From Morinoia aosen (lineage: Eukaryota; Arthropoda; Malacostraca; Amphipoda; Talitridae): 64,000 bases of DNA. The position numbers and the translations under genes were made by a program. The notes under the pieces were generated by a model, which saw only the letters and a list, made by a program, of their open reading frames with translations, was not told where the DNA came from and made no database searches. Of this stretch, positions 35,149 through 47,100 are shown one piece after another. Numbering within the stretch: position 1 is the first letter of the stretch; every line of letters begins with the position of its first letter. The stretch lies in contig JASJYW010000026.1 of NCBI GenBank assembly GCA_030386875.1, positions 9,380,246-9,444,245 of the forward strand. Direction: 5' to 3'.

Positions 35149-35175
35149 CTAATAAGAATGTATCGTTCTTTTCAG
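35149..35175 (+). promoter_or_regulatory. Candidate 3' splice site with branch point
   Basis: CTAAT at 35149-35153 (branch A near 35152) is followed 22 nt later by the pyrimidine tract and AG of CGTTCTTTTCAG, ending at 35175. This is a near-consensus acceptor, and it is conserved in copy 3 (AG at 59021-59020, minus). It lies between pol and the third ORF, where errantivirus-like elements have the acceptor of their env RNA. Confidence 0.5.
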
Positions 35176-35246
35176 ATTCCTGGAGCGATTCCTGAACAAC
35201 TCCGGAACATTTTTACACACTCCGATTTGCAAGATACACATACACT

Positions 35247-35360
35247 TTGAACCTTCAATTAGTACTTGGTAGCTTACTTATCTAACTTCAATCAATCAAG
35301 TAATTAATCAATCAATCAATTAATTAATTAATCAATCCATCGATCAACGATTAATGCCAT
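35247..35360 (+). other. Replacement segment: third ORF deleted in copy 2
   Basis: Up to about 35246 copy 2 follows copy 3; from 35361 it follows it again. Between them copy 2 has 114 bp, including an AATC/AATT simple repeat (about 35289-35345), where copy 3 has 644 bp (58305-58948) with the third ORF. Confidence 0.8.
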
Positions 35361-35408
35361 TGTAATCCTAAGCAAATACTCGCAGCCCCACCTCAAGTCA
35401 ACACATAA
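35361..35408 (+). pseudogene. Remnant of the third (membrane) ORF in copy 2
   Basis: Only the last 15 codons and the stop remain (tail ending ...APPQVNT, as in copy 3). The membrane segment and everything upstream are gone, so copy 2 cannot make this protein. Confidence 0.8.
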
Positions 35409-36610
35409 CATTACAACTACAATATCCATACAAGATGGATCTTTTTCAAGCAAAAGATACACAGAAAATGTTTTTAGTCTCATTTATAAAGAATAATCAC
35501 AGTGCAAGTTGACTATAAAGAAAAACTTTTTGCAGCTCAGAAAAATGAAAAATTCCGAAGAGTAGATACCTTATTAGCATACTTCTCCTCTATACAGTAT
35601 CCTATGTCTTAGTCTACTGCTATTTGATACGGTTTGTTGTTATTATTCTGATGCCGTTTAATATAATCCTTGCTGTTGTTTTACTCGCCTATGGAAATGT
35701 TTTGTTCATCGGGAGTTCGCGAAGGACGAGAGCTTTTTGATAATTCGAAGAACCATTTTAATTGTAATGATTGAAAAGCAAGAAAAATGTGAAACGAGAT
35801 AGTTAAATTCTGGTATTGAAATCCGTAGATTTTTCTCTATCATAAAATTTTTATTGAATTAAAAACTATTAAATCTCTATTACATACGGATTATGTATTC
35901 TATCCTATAGACATGCTTTGTTCATGTTTCGCTAGACTTAGAGAGACTAATTATTTCGATTGCGACTAAACCAAATTGTACGTTTGTTGATTGATTAGAT
36001 TAAATTGAATTAGTTACTTATTGATTATTCTACTTACTTTCTATATTTAATTTACTTGAACTGAAATAAGTTAATTTAAATCGTAGTACGATTTGAACTT
36101 GCCACTTGTAGTATTGTATTGTCTTGTGTATTAAAACTATACATTCTATAACTTCAGCTGATTTATTCAGTACGCGTTTTGATGTTTGATTTTGATATTC
36201 TGTTTTGCTAAATAAATTGCGCGATGTATTTTTTGTATCCGAAATATCTGGAGTAGCCAAGAATTCTAAGAATCAATTGATTAATAATGAACAAATTGTT
36301 TGAGCTAAGTGCGTAGAATAATTAATTAGTTGATTTTGGATAATAAATCAATCATTGACTTGTAACTATACTTATTAATGTTTAACGAGATGTAGGATTA
36401 CCGTGGCGTTTTGTTAAATTTATGATTTGCTAAAGACAGCGATAGCCATACCTGCCTACCTCCGTTCATTATTTGGAAGCCTCTAGTGTCATACGTTCTG
36501 ATCTGCTCGAATTGACTTGACGGATTGTAAGATTAACTGATAGTTAAGGGAAAATCGAAGTTAATTGAATAACTTTTAAAAATTTTTACTGTCATAAAGA
36601 ATTTTGTATT
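35409..36610 (+). other. Untranslated 3' region of copy 2
   Basis: AT-rich DNA without a supported gene, matching copies 1 and 3 in several stretches (for example the TTCGCGAAGGACGAGAGC phrase near 35715). It ends at the polypurine tract. Confidence 0.75.
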
Positions 36611-36623
36611 GGGGGGAGCATTA
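36611..36623 (+). promoter_or_regulatory. Polypurine tract of copy 2
   Basis: GGGGGGAGCATTA lies directly before the 3' LTR; the same motif is in copies 1 and 3. Confidence 0.78.
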
Positions 36624-36944
36624 TGTGCGCCCTCACAGTGTATAAATAGCATCAGCAAGAGACAGCGCCGTTCATTGTGGGTGCGCTGTCATGGAGATCA
36701 CAGTAGACAGAGTCATCACTGTCCAGTAGCAGACGCTTTACCTTAGAGGAAGCACCTATTTAGATTTCAGATGCGTTGTAGAAGACTTGTACGAGCAACT
36801 ATTGTCTGATCTCTCTGAATCTTACCAAGCCTCCTAGCCTGTATCAACTCTGAAGTATAAATAAACTATAACTACGCGGCTGCTTCGTCACTCCCGAACC
36901 CCATTCGCGTAGTGTTCGGCCGGTACATAGAAAGGGCCGGAACA
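36624..36944 (+). repeat. 3' LTR of copy 2 (321 bp)
   Basis: Same length and, by eye, same sequence as the 5' LTR. AATAAA is at 36860-36865. It ends GGAACA, followed by the second CTAT of the target duplication. Confidence 0.95.
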
Positions 36945-36948
36945 CTAT
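36945..36948 (+). repeat. Right target-site duplication CTAT of copy 2
   Basis: CTAT followed by GTCGCCACGGG continues the satellite monomer interrupted at 27516. Confidence 0.93.
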
Positions 36949-39900
36949 GTCGCCACGGGAAACAGCAAGCGACGTGATTTTCACCGCATTCGGCCTAGGA
37001 ATGGCCCAAAACACGCATTTTAGCCCTGTCGACCGTGGAATCTGCTAAATATGCACTTTCCGCCTATGTCGCCACGGGAAACAGCAAACGACGTGATTTT
37101 CACCGCATTCGGCCTAGGAATGGCCCAAAAGACGCATTTTAGCTCTGTCGACCGTGGAATCGGCTAAATATGCACTTTCCGCCTATGTCGCCACGGGAAA
37201 CAGCAAACGACGTGATTTTCACCGCATTCGGCCTAGGAATGGCCCAAAACACACATTTTAGCTCTGTCGACCGTGGAATCGGCTAAATATGCACTTTCCG
37301 CCTATGTCGCCACGGAAACAGCAAACGACGTGATTTTCACCGCATTCGGCCTAGGAATGGCCCAAAACACGCATTTTAGCTCTGTCGACCGTGGAATCGG
37401 CTAAATATGCACTTTCCGCCTATGTCGCCACGGGAAACAGCAAACGACGTGATTTTCACCGCATTCGGCCTAGGAATGGCCAAAACACGCATTTTAGCTC
37501 TGTCGACCGTGGAATCGGCTAAATATGCACTTTCCGCCTATGTCGCAACGGGAAACAGCAAACGACGTGATTTTCACCGCATTCGGCCTAGGAATGGCCC
37601 AAAACACGCATTTTAGCCCTGTCGACTGTGGAATCTGCTAAATATGCACTTTCCGCCTATGTCGCCACGGGAAACACCAAACGACGTGATTTTCACCGCA
37701 TTCGGCCTAGGAATGGCCCAAAACACGCATTTAGCTCTGTCGACCGTGGAATCGGCTAATATGCCCTTTCCGCCTATGTCGCCACGGGAAACAGCAAACG
37801 ACGTGATTTTCACCGCATTCGGCCTAGGAATGGCCAAAAACACACATTTTAGCTCTGTCGACCGTGGAATCGGCTAAATATGCACTTTCCGCCTATGTCG
37901 CCACGGGAAACAGCAAACGACGTGATTTTCACCGCATTCGGCCTAGGAATGGCCCAAAACACGCTTTTAGCTCTGTCGACCGTGGAATCGGCTAAATATG
38001 CACTTTCCGCCTATGTCGCCACGGGAAACAGCAAACGACGTGATTTTCACCGCATTCGGCCTAGGAATGACCCAAAACACGCATTTTAGTTCTGTCGACC
38101 GTGGAATCGGCTAAATATGCACTTTCCGCCTATGTCGCAACGGGAAACAGCAAACGACGTGATTTTCACCGCATTCGGCCTAGGAATGGCCCAAAACACG
38201 CATTTAGCTCTGTCGACCGTGGAATCGGCTATATATGCACTTTCCGCCTATGTCGCCACGGGAAAAAGCAAACGACGGGATTTTCACCGCATTCGGCCTA
38301 GGAATGGCCCAAAACACGCATTTTAGCTCTGTCGACCGTGGAATCGGCTAAATATGCACTTTCCGCCTATGTCGCCACGGGAAACTGCAAACGACGTGAT
38401 TTTCACCGCATTCGGCCTAGGAATGGCCCAAAACACGCATTTTAGCTCTGTCAACCTTGGAATCGGCTAAATATGCACTTTCCGCCTATGTCGCCACGGG
38501 AAACAGCAAAAGACGTGATTTTCACCGCATTCGGCCTAGGAATGGCCCAAAACACGCATTTTAGCTCTGTCGACCGTGGAATCGGCTTAATATGCACTTT
38601 CCGCCTATGCCGCCACGGGAAACAGCAAACGACGTGATTTTCACCGCATTCGGCCTAGGAATGGCCCAAAACACGCATTTTAGCTCTGTCGACCGTGGAA
38701 TCGGCTAAATATGCCCATTCCGCCTATGTCGCCACGGGGAAAAAGCAAACGACGTGATTTTCACCGCATTCGGCCTAGGAATGGCCCAAAACACGCATTT
38801 TAGCCCTGTCGACCGTGGAAACGGCTAAATATGCACTTTCCGCCTATGCCGCCACGGGAAACAGCAAACGACGTGATTTTCACCGCATTCGGCCTAGGAA
38901 TGGCCCAAAACACGCATTTTAGCTCTGTCGACCGTGGAATCGGCTAAATATGCACTTTCCGCCTATGTCGCCACAGGAAACAGCAAACGACGTGATTTTC
39001 ACCGCATTCGGCCTAGCAATGGCCAATAACACGCATTTTAGCCCTGTCGACCGTGGAATCGGCTAGTATGCACTTTCCGCCTATGTCGCCACGGAAAACA
39101 GCAAACGACGTGATTTTCACCGCATTCGGCCTAGGAATGGCCCAAAACACGCATTTTTGCTTTGTCGACCGTTGAAACGGCTTAATATGCACTTTCCGCC
39201 TATGTCGCCACGGGAAACAGCAAACGACGTGATTTTCACCGCATTCGGCCTAGGAATGGCCCAAAACACGCATTTTAGCTCTGTCGACCGTGGAATCGGC
39301 TAAATATGCACTTTCCGCCTATGTCGCCACGGGAAACAGCAAACGACGTGATTTTCACCGCATTCGGCCTAGGAATAGCCCAAAACACGCATTTTAGCCC
39401 TGTCGACCGTGGAAACGGCTAAATATGCACTTTCCGCCTATGCCGCCACGGGAAACAGCAAACGACGTGATTTTCACCGCATTCGGCCTAGGAATGGCCC
39501 AAAACACGCATTTTAGCTCTGTCGACCGTGGAATCGGCTAAATATGCACTTTCCGCCTATGTCGCCACAGGAAACAGCAAACGACGTGATTTTCACCGCA
39601 TTCGGCCTAGCAATGGCCAATAACACGCATTTTAGCCCTGTCGACCGTGGAATCGGCTAGATATGCACTTTCCGCCTATGTCGCCACGGAAAACAGCAAA
39701 CGACGTGATTTTCACCGCATTCGGCCTAGGAATGGCCCAAAACACGCATTTTAGCTTTGTCGACCGTTGAAACGGCTTAATATGCACTTTCCGCCTATGT
39801 CGCCACGGGAAACAGCAAACGACGTGATTTTCACCGCATTCGGCCTAGGAATGGCCCAAAACACGCATTTTAGCTCTGTCGACCGTGGAATCAGCTAAAT

Positions 39901-40679
39901 ATGCACTTTCCGCCTATGTCGCTACGGGAAACAGCAAACGACGTGATTTTCACCGCATTCGGCCTAGGAATGGCCCAAAACACGCATTTTAGCTCTGTCG
40001 ACCGTGGAATCGGCTAAAAATGCACTTTCCGCCTATGTCGCCACAGGAAACAGCAAACGACGTGATTTTCACCGCATTCGGCCTAGCAATGGCCAATAAC
40101 ACGCATTTTAGCCCTGTCGACCGTGGAATCGGCTAGATATGCACTTTCCGCCTATGTCGCCACGGAAAACAGCAAACGACGTGATTTTCACCGCATTCGG
40201 CCTAGGAATGGCCCAAAACACGCATTTTAGCTTTGTCGACCGTTGAAACGGCTTAATATGCACTTTCCGCCTATGTCGCTACGGGAAACAGCAAACGACG
40301 TGATTTTCACCGCATTCGGCCTAGGAATGGCCCAAAACACGCATTTTAGCTCTGTCGACCGTGGAATCAGCTAAATATGCACTTTCCGCCTATGTCGCTA
40401 CGGGAAACAGCGAACGACGTGATTTTCACCGCATTCGGCCTAGGAATGGCCCAAAACACGCATTTTAACTCTGTCGACCGTGGAATCGGCTAAATATGCA
40501 CTTTCCGCCTATGTCGCCACGGGAAACAGCAAACGACGTGATTTACACCGCATTCGGCCTAGGAATGACCCAAAACACGCATTTTAGCTCTGTCGACCGT
40601 GGAATCGGCTAAATATGCACTTTCCGCCTATGTCGCAACGGGAAACAGCAAACGATGTGATTTTCACCGCATTCGGCCT

Positions 40680-43642
40680 AGGAATGGCCCAAAACACGCA
40701 TTTTAGCCCTGTCGACCGTGGAATCTGCTAAATATGCACTTTCCGCCTATGTCGCCACGGGAAACACCAAACGACGTGATTTTCACCGCATTCGGCCTAG
40801 GAATGGCCAAAAATACGCATTTTAGCCCTGTCGACAGTGGAATCGGCTAAATATGCACTTTCCGCCTATGTCGCCACGGGAAACAGCAAACGACGAGATT
40901 TTCACCGCATTCGGCCTAGGAATGGTCCAAAACACGCATTTTAGCTCTGTCGACCGTGGAAACGGCTAAATGTGCACTTTCCGCCTATGTCGCCACGGGA
41001 AACAGCAAATGACGTGATTTTCACCGCATTCGGCCTAGGAATGGCCCAAAACACGCATTTTAGCCCTGTCGACCGTGGAATCGGCTAAATATGCACTTTC
41101 CGCCTATGTCGCCACGGGAAACAGCAAACGACGTGATTTTCACCGCATTCGGCCTAGGAATGGCCGAAAACACACATTTTAGCTCTGTCGACCGTGGAAT
41201 CGGTTAAATATGCACTTTCCGCCTATGTCACCACGGGAAACAGCAAACGACGTGATTTTCACCGCATTCGGCCTAGGAATGGCCCAAAACACGCATTTTA
41301 GCTCTGTCGACCGTGGAATCGGCTAAATATGCACTTTCCGCCTATGTCGCCACGGGAAACAGCAAACGACGTGATTTTCACCGCATTCGGCCTAGGAATG
41401 GCCCAAAACACGCATTTCAGCTCTGTCGACCGTGGAAACGGCTAAATATGCACTTTCCGCCTATGTCGCCACGGGAAACAGCAAACGACCTGATTTTCAC
41501 CGCATTCGGCCTAGGAATGGCCCAAAACACGCATTTTAGCTCTGTCGACCGTGGAATCGGCTAAATATGCACTTTCCGCCTATGTCGCCACGGGAAACAG
41601 CAAACGACGTGATTTCCACCGCATTCGGCCTAGGAATGACCCAAAAAACGCATTTTAGCTCTGTCGACCGTGGAATCGGCTAAATATGCACTTTCCGCCT
41701 ATGTCGCAACGGGAAACAGCAAACGACGTGATTTTCACCGCATTCGGCCTAGGAATGGCCCAAAACACGCATTTTAGCTCTGTCGACCGTGGAATGGGCT
41801 AAATATGCACTTTCCGCCTATGTCGCCACGGGAAACAGCAAACGACGTGATTTTCACCGCATTCGGCCTAGGAATGGCCCAAAACACGCATTTTAGCTCT
41901 GTCGACCGTGGAATCGGCTAAATATGCACTTTCCGCCTATGTGGCCACGGGAAACAGCAAACGACGTGATTTTCACCGCATTCGGCCTAGGAATGGCCCA
42001 AAACACGCATTTTAGCTCTGTCAACCTGGGAATCGGCTAAATATGCACTTTCCGCCTATGTCGCCACGGGAAACAGCAAACGACGTGATTTTCACCGCAT
42101 TCGGCCTAGGAATGGCCCAAAACACGCATTTTAGCTCTGTCGACCGTGGAATCGGCTAAATATGCCCTTTCCGCCTATGTCGCCACGGGAAACAGCAAAC
42201 GACGTGATTTTCACCGCATTCGGCCTAGGAATGGCCCAAAACACGCATTTTAGCTCTGTCGACCGTGGAATCGGCTAAATATGCACTTTCCGCCTATGTC
42301 GCCACGGGAAACAGCAAACGACGTGATTTTCACCGCATTCGGCCTAGGAATGGCCCAAAACACGCATTTTAGCTCTGTCGACCGTGGAAACGGCTAAATA
42401 TGCACTTTCCGCCTATGTCGCCACGGGAAACAGCAAACGACGTGATTTTCACAGCATTCGGCCTAGGAATGGCCCAAAACACGCATTTTAGCTCTGTCGA
42501 CCGTGGAATCGGCTAAATATGCACTTTCCGCCTATGTCGCCACGGGAAACAGCAAACGACGTGATTTTCACCGCATTCGGCCTAGGAATGACCCAAAACA
42601 TGCATTTTAGCTCTGTCGACCGTGGAATCGGCTAAATATGCACTTTCCGCCTATGTCGCAACGGGAAACAGCAAACGACGTGATTTTCACCGCATTCGGC
42701 CTAGGAATGGCCCAAAACACGCATTTTAGCTCTGTCGACCGTGGAATCGGCTAAATATGCACGTTCCGCCTATGTCGCAACGGGAAACAGCAAACGACGT
42801 GATTTTCACCGCATTCGGCCTAGGAATGGCCCAAAACACGCATTTTAGCTCTGTCGACCGTGGAATCGGCTAAATATGCACTTTCCCCCTATGTCGCAAC
42901 GGGAAACAGCAAACGATGTGATTTTCACCGCATTCGGCCTAGGAATGGCCCAAAACACGCATTTTAGCCCTGTCGACCGTGGAATCTGCTAAATATGCAC
43001 TTTCCGCCTATGTCGCCACGGGAAACACCAAACGACGTGATTTTCACCGCATTCGGCCTAGGAATGGCCAAAAATACGCATTTTAGCCCTGTCGACAGTG
43101 GAATCGGCTAAATATGCACTTTCCGCCTATGTCGCCACGGGAAACAGCAAACGACGAGATTTTCACCGCATTCGGCCTAGGAATGGTCCAAAACACGCAT
43201 TTTAGCTCTGTCGACCGTGGAAACGGCTAAATGTGCACTTTCCGCCTATGTCGCCACGGGAAACAGCAAATGACGTGATTTTCACCGCATTCGGCCTAGG
43301 AATGGCCCAAAACACGCATTTTAGCCCTGTCGACCGTGGAATCGGCTAAATATGCACTTTCCGCCTATGTCGCCACGGGAAACAGCAAACGACGTGATTT
43401 TCACCGCATTCGGCCTAGGAATGGCCGAAAACACACATTTTAGCTCTGTCGACCGTGGAATCGGTTAAATATGCACTTTCCGCCTATGTCACCACGGGAA
43501 ACAGCAAACGACGTGATTTTCACCGCATTCGGCCTAGGAATGGCCCAAAACACGCATTTTAGCTCTGTCGACCGTGGAATCGGCTAAATATGCACTTTCC
43601 GCCTATGTCGCCACGGGAAACAGCAAACGACGTGATTTTCAC
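40680..43642 (-). repeat. 19-monomer higher-order repeat (2,261 bp), cut by the gap
   Basis: GAAACACCAAACG (40761/43022), TGGCCAAAAATACGC with GTCGACAGTGG, AACGACGAGATTTTC with GGAATGGTCC, and TGTCACCACGGG recur in order with an offset of exactly 2,261 bp, 19 x 119. The second copy is interrupted at 43643. Confidence 0.85.
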
Positions 43643-44142
43643 NNNNNNNNNNNNNNNNNNNNNNNNNNNNNNNNNNNNNNNNNNNNNNNNNNNNNNNNNN
43701 NNNNNNNNNNNNNNNNNNNNNNNNNNNNNNNNNNNNNNNNNNNNNNNNNNNNNNNNNNNNNNNNNNNNNNNNNNNNNNNNNNNNNNNNNNNNNNNNNNNN
43801 NNNNNNNNNNNNNNNNNNNNNNNNNNNNNNNNNNNNNNNNNNNNNNNNNNNNNNNNNNNNNNNNNNNNNNNNNNNNNNNNNNNNNNNNNNNNNNNNNNNN
43901 NNNNNNNNNNNNNNNNNNNNNNNNNNNNNNNNNNNNNNNNNNNNNNNNNNNNNNNNNNNNNNNNNNNNNNNNNNNNNNNNNNNNNNNNNNNNNNNNNNNN
44001 NNNNNNNNNNNNNNNNNNNNNNNNNNNNNNNNNNNNNNNNNNNNNNNNNNNNNNNNNNNNNNNNNNNNNNNNNNNNNNNNNNNNNNNNNNNNNNNNNNNN
44101 NNNNNNNNNNNNNNNNNNNNNNNNNNNNNNNNNNNNNNNNNN
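43643..44142. other. Assembly gap, 500 N
   Basis: Exactly 500 N. The satellite keeps the same orientation on both sides, but the common variants change after it. Confidence 0.99.
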
Positions 44143-47100
44143 AAATATGCACTTTCCGCCTATGTCGCCCCGGGAAACAGCAAACGACGTGATTTTCACC
44201 GCATTCGGCCTAGGAATGGCCCAAAACACGCATTTTAGCTCTGTCGACCGTGGAAACGGCTAAATATGCACTTTCCGCCTATGTCGCCACGGGAAACAGC
44301 AAACGACGTGATTTTCACCGCATTCGGCCTAGAAATGGCCCAAAACACGCATTTTAGCCCTGTCGACCGTGGAAACGGCTAAATATGCACTCTCAGTATT
44401 TGTCGCCACGGGAAACAGCAAACGACGTGATTTTCACCGCATTCGGCCAAGGAATGGCCAAAAACACGCATTTTAGCCCGGTCGACCATGGAAACGGCTA
44501 AATATGCACTTTCCGCCTATGTCGCCACGGGAAACAGCAAACGACGTGATTTTCACCGCATTCGGCCTAGGAATGGCCCAAAACACGCATTTTAGCTCTG
44601 TCGACCGTGAAATCGGGTAAATATGCACTTTCCGCCTATGTCGCCACGGGAAACAGCAAACGACGTGATTTTCACCGCATTCGGCCTAGGAATGGCCCAA
44701 AACACGCATTTTAGCTCTGTCGACCGTGGAATCGGGTAAATATGCACTTTCCGCCTATGTCGCCAAGGGAAACAGCAAACGACGTGATTTTCACCGCATT
44801 CGGCCTAGGAATGGCCCATAACACGCATTTTAGCTCTGTCGACCGTGGAATCGGCTAAATATGCACTTTCCGCCTATGTCGCCACGGGAAACAGCAAACG
44901 ACGTAATTTTCACCGCATTCGGCCTAGGAATGGCCCAAAACACGCATTTTAGCCCTGTCGACCGTGGAATCGGCTAAATATGCACTTTCCGCCTTTGTCG
45001 CCACGGGAAACAGCAAACGACGTGATTTTCACCGCATTCGGCCTAGGAATGGCCCAAAACACGCATTTTAGCCCTGTCGACCGTGGAATCGGCTAAATAT
45101 GCACTTTCCGCCTATGTCGCCACGGGAAACAGCAAACGACGTGATTTTCACCGCATTCGGCCTGGAAATGGCCCAAACCACGCATTTTAGCTCTGTCGAC
45201 CGTGGAATCGGCTAAATATGCACTTTCCGCCTATGTCGCCACGGGAAACAGCAAACGACTTGTTTTTCACCGCATTCGGCCTAGGAATGGCTCAAAACAC
45301 GCATTTTATCTCTGTCGACCGTGGAAACGGCATATATGCACTTTCCGCCTATGTCGCCACGGGAAACAGCAAACGACGTGATTTTCACCGCATTCGGCCT
45401 AGGAATGGCCCAAAACACGCATTTTAGCTCTGTCGACCGTGGAATCGGCTAAATATGCACTTTCCGCCTATGTCGCCACGGGAAACAGCAAACGACGTGA
45501 TTTTCACCGCATTCGGCCTAGGAATGGCCCAAAACACGCATTTTAGCTCTTTCGACCGTGGAATCGGCTATATATGCACTTTCCGCCTATGTCGCCACGG
45601 GAAACAGCAAACGACGTGATTTCCACCGCATTCGGCCTAGGAATGGCCCAAAACACGCATTTTAGCTCTGTCGACCGTGGAAACGGCTAAATATGCACTT
45701 TCCGCCTATGTCGCCACGGGAAACAGCAAACGACGTGATTTTCACCGCATTCGGCCTAGGAATGGTCAAAAACACGCATTTTAGCCCTGTCGACCGTGGA
45801 ATCGGCTAAATATGCACTTTCCGCCTATGTCGCCACGGGAAACAGCAAACGACGTGATTTTCACCGCATTCGGCCTAGGAATGGCCCAAAACACGCATTT
45901 TAGCCCTGTCGACCGTGGAAACGGCTAAATATGCACTTTCCGCCTATGTCGCCACGGGAAACAGCAAACGACGTGATTTTCACCGCATTCGGCCTAGGAA
46001 TGGCCAAAAACACGCATTTTAGCCCTGTCGACCGTGGAATCGGCTAAATATGCACTTTCCGCCTATGTCGCCACGGGAAACAGCAAACGACGTGATTTTC
46101 ACCGCATTCGGCATAGGAATGGCCCAAAACACGCATTTTAGCCCTGTCGACCGTGGAAACGGCTAAATATGCACTTTCCGCCTATGTCGCCACAGGAAAC
46201 AGCAAACGAAGTGATTTTCACCGCATTCGGCCTAGGAATGGCCCAAAACACGCATTTTAGCTCTGTCGACAGTGGAAACGGCTAAATATGCACTTTCCGC
46301 CTATGTCGCCACGGGAAACAGCAAACGACGTGATTTTCACCGCATTCGGCCTAGGAATGGCTCAAAACACGCATTTTAGCTCTGTCGACCGTGGAATCGG
46401 CTAAATATGCACTTTCCGCCTATGTCGCCACGGGAAACAGCAAACGACGTGATTTTCACCGCATTCGGCCTTGGAATGGCCCAAAACACGCATTTTAGCT
46501 CTGTCGACCGTGGAAACGGCTAAATATGCACTTTTCGCCTATGTCGCCACGGGAATCAGCAAACGACGTGATTTTCACCGCATTCGGCCTAGGAATGGCC
46601 AAAAACACGCATTTTAGCTCTGTCGACCGTGGAATCGGCTAAAGATGCACTTTCCGCCTATGTCGCCACGGGAAACAGCAAACGACGTGATTTTCACCGC
46701 ATTCGGCCTAGTAATGGCCCAAAACACGTATTTTAGCTCTGTCGACCGTGAAAACGGCTAAATATGCACTTTCCGCCTATGTCGCCACGGGAAACAGCAA
46801 ACGACGGGATTTTCACCGCATTCGGCCTAGGAATGGCCCAAAACACGCATTGTAGCTCTGTCGACCGTGGAAACGGCTAAATATGCACTTTCCGCCTATG
46901 TCGCCACGGGAAACAGCAAACGACGTGATTTTCACCGCATTCGGCCTAGGAATGGCCAAAAACACGCATTTTAGCCCTGTCGACCGTGGAATCGGTTAAA
47001 TATGCACTTTCCGCCTATGTCGCCACGGGGTACAGCAAACGACGTGATTTTCACCGCATTCGGCCTAGGAATGGCCCAAAACACGCATTTTAGCTCTGTC

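Larger units (their letters stand above)
27517..36944 (+). mobile_element. Complete Ty3/gypsy-type LTR retrotransposon, copy 2 (9,428 bp)
   Basis: Two direct LTRs of 321 bp, in which I find no mismatch, bound an internal region with a primer-binding site, leader, intact gag, a -1 frameshift site, an intact pro-RT-RNase H-integrase frame and a polypurine tract. The domain order (RT before integrase), DSG protease, FMDD RT box, DX58DX35E integrase and 4-bp target duplication place it in Ty3/gypsy. It sits inside the satellite with a perfect CTAT duplication. Identical LTRs and open gag and pol point to a recent insertion. Compared with copy 3 it lacks most of the third ORF. Whether it can still move is inference. 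Confidence 0.96.
36945..43642 (-). repeat. 119-bp satellite array, orientation B, right of copy 2 (about 56 monomers)
   Basis: Same orientation and variants as 22800-27516. Blocks are shared across the insertion: TTTTAGTTCTG (23171/38083) and GGAAACTGCAAACG (23471/38381). The GGCCTAGCAATGGCCAATAAC variant recurs at 39010, 39604 and 40080 (5 and 4 monomers). This fits a single array split by copy 2. Confidence 0.97.
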
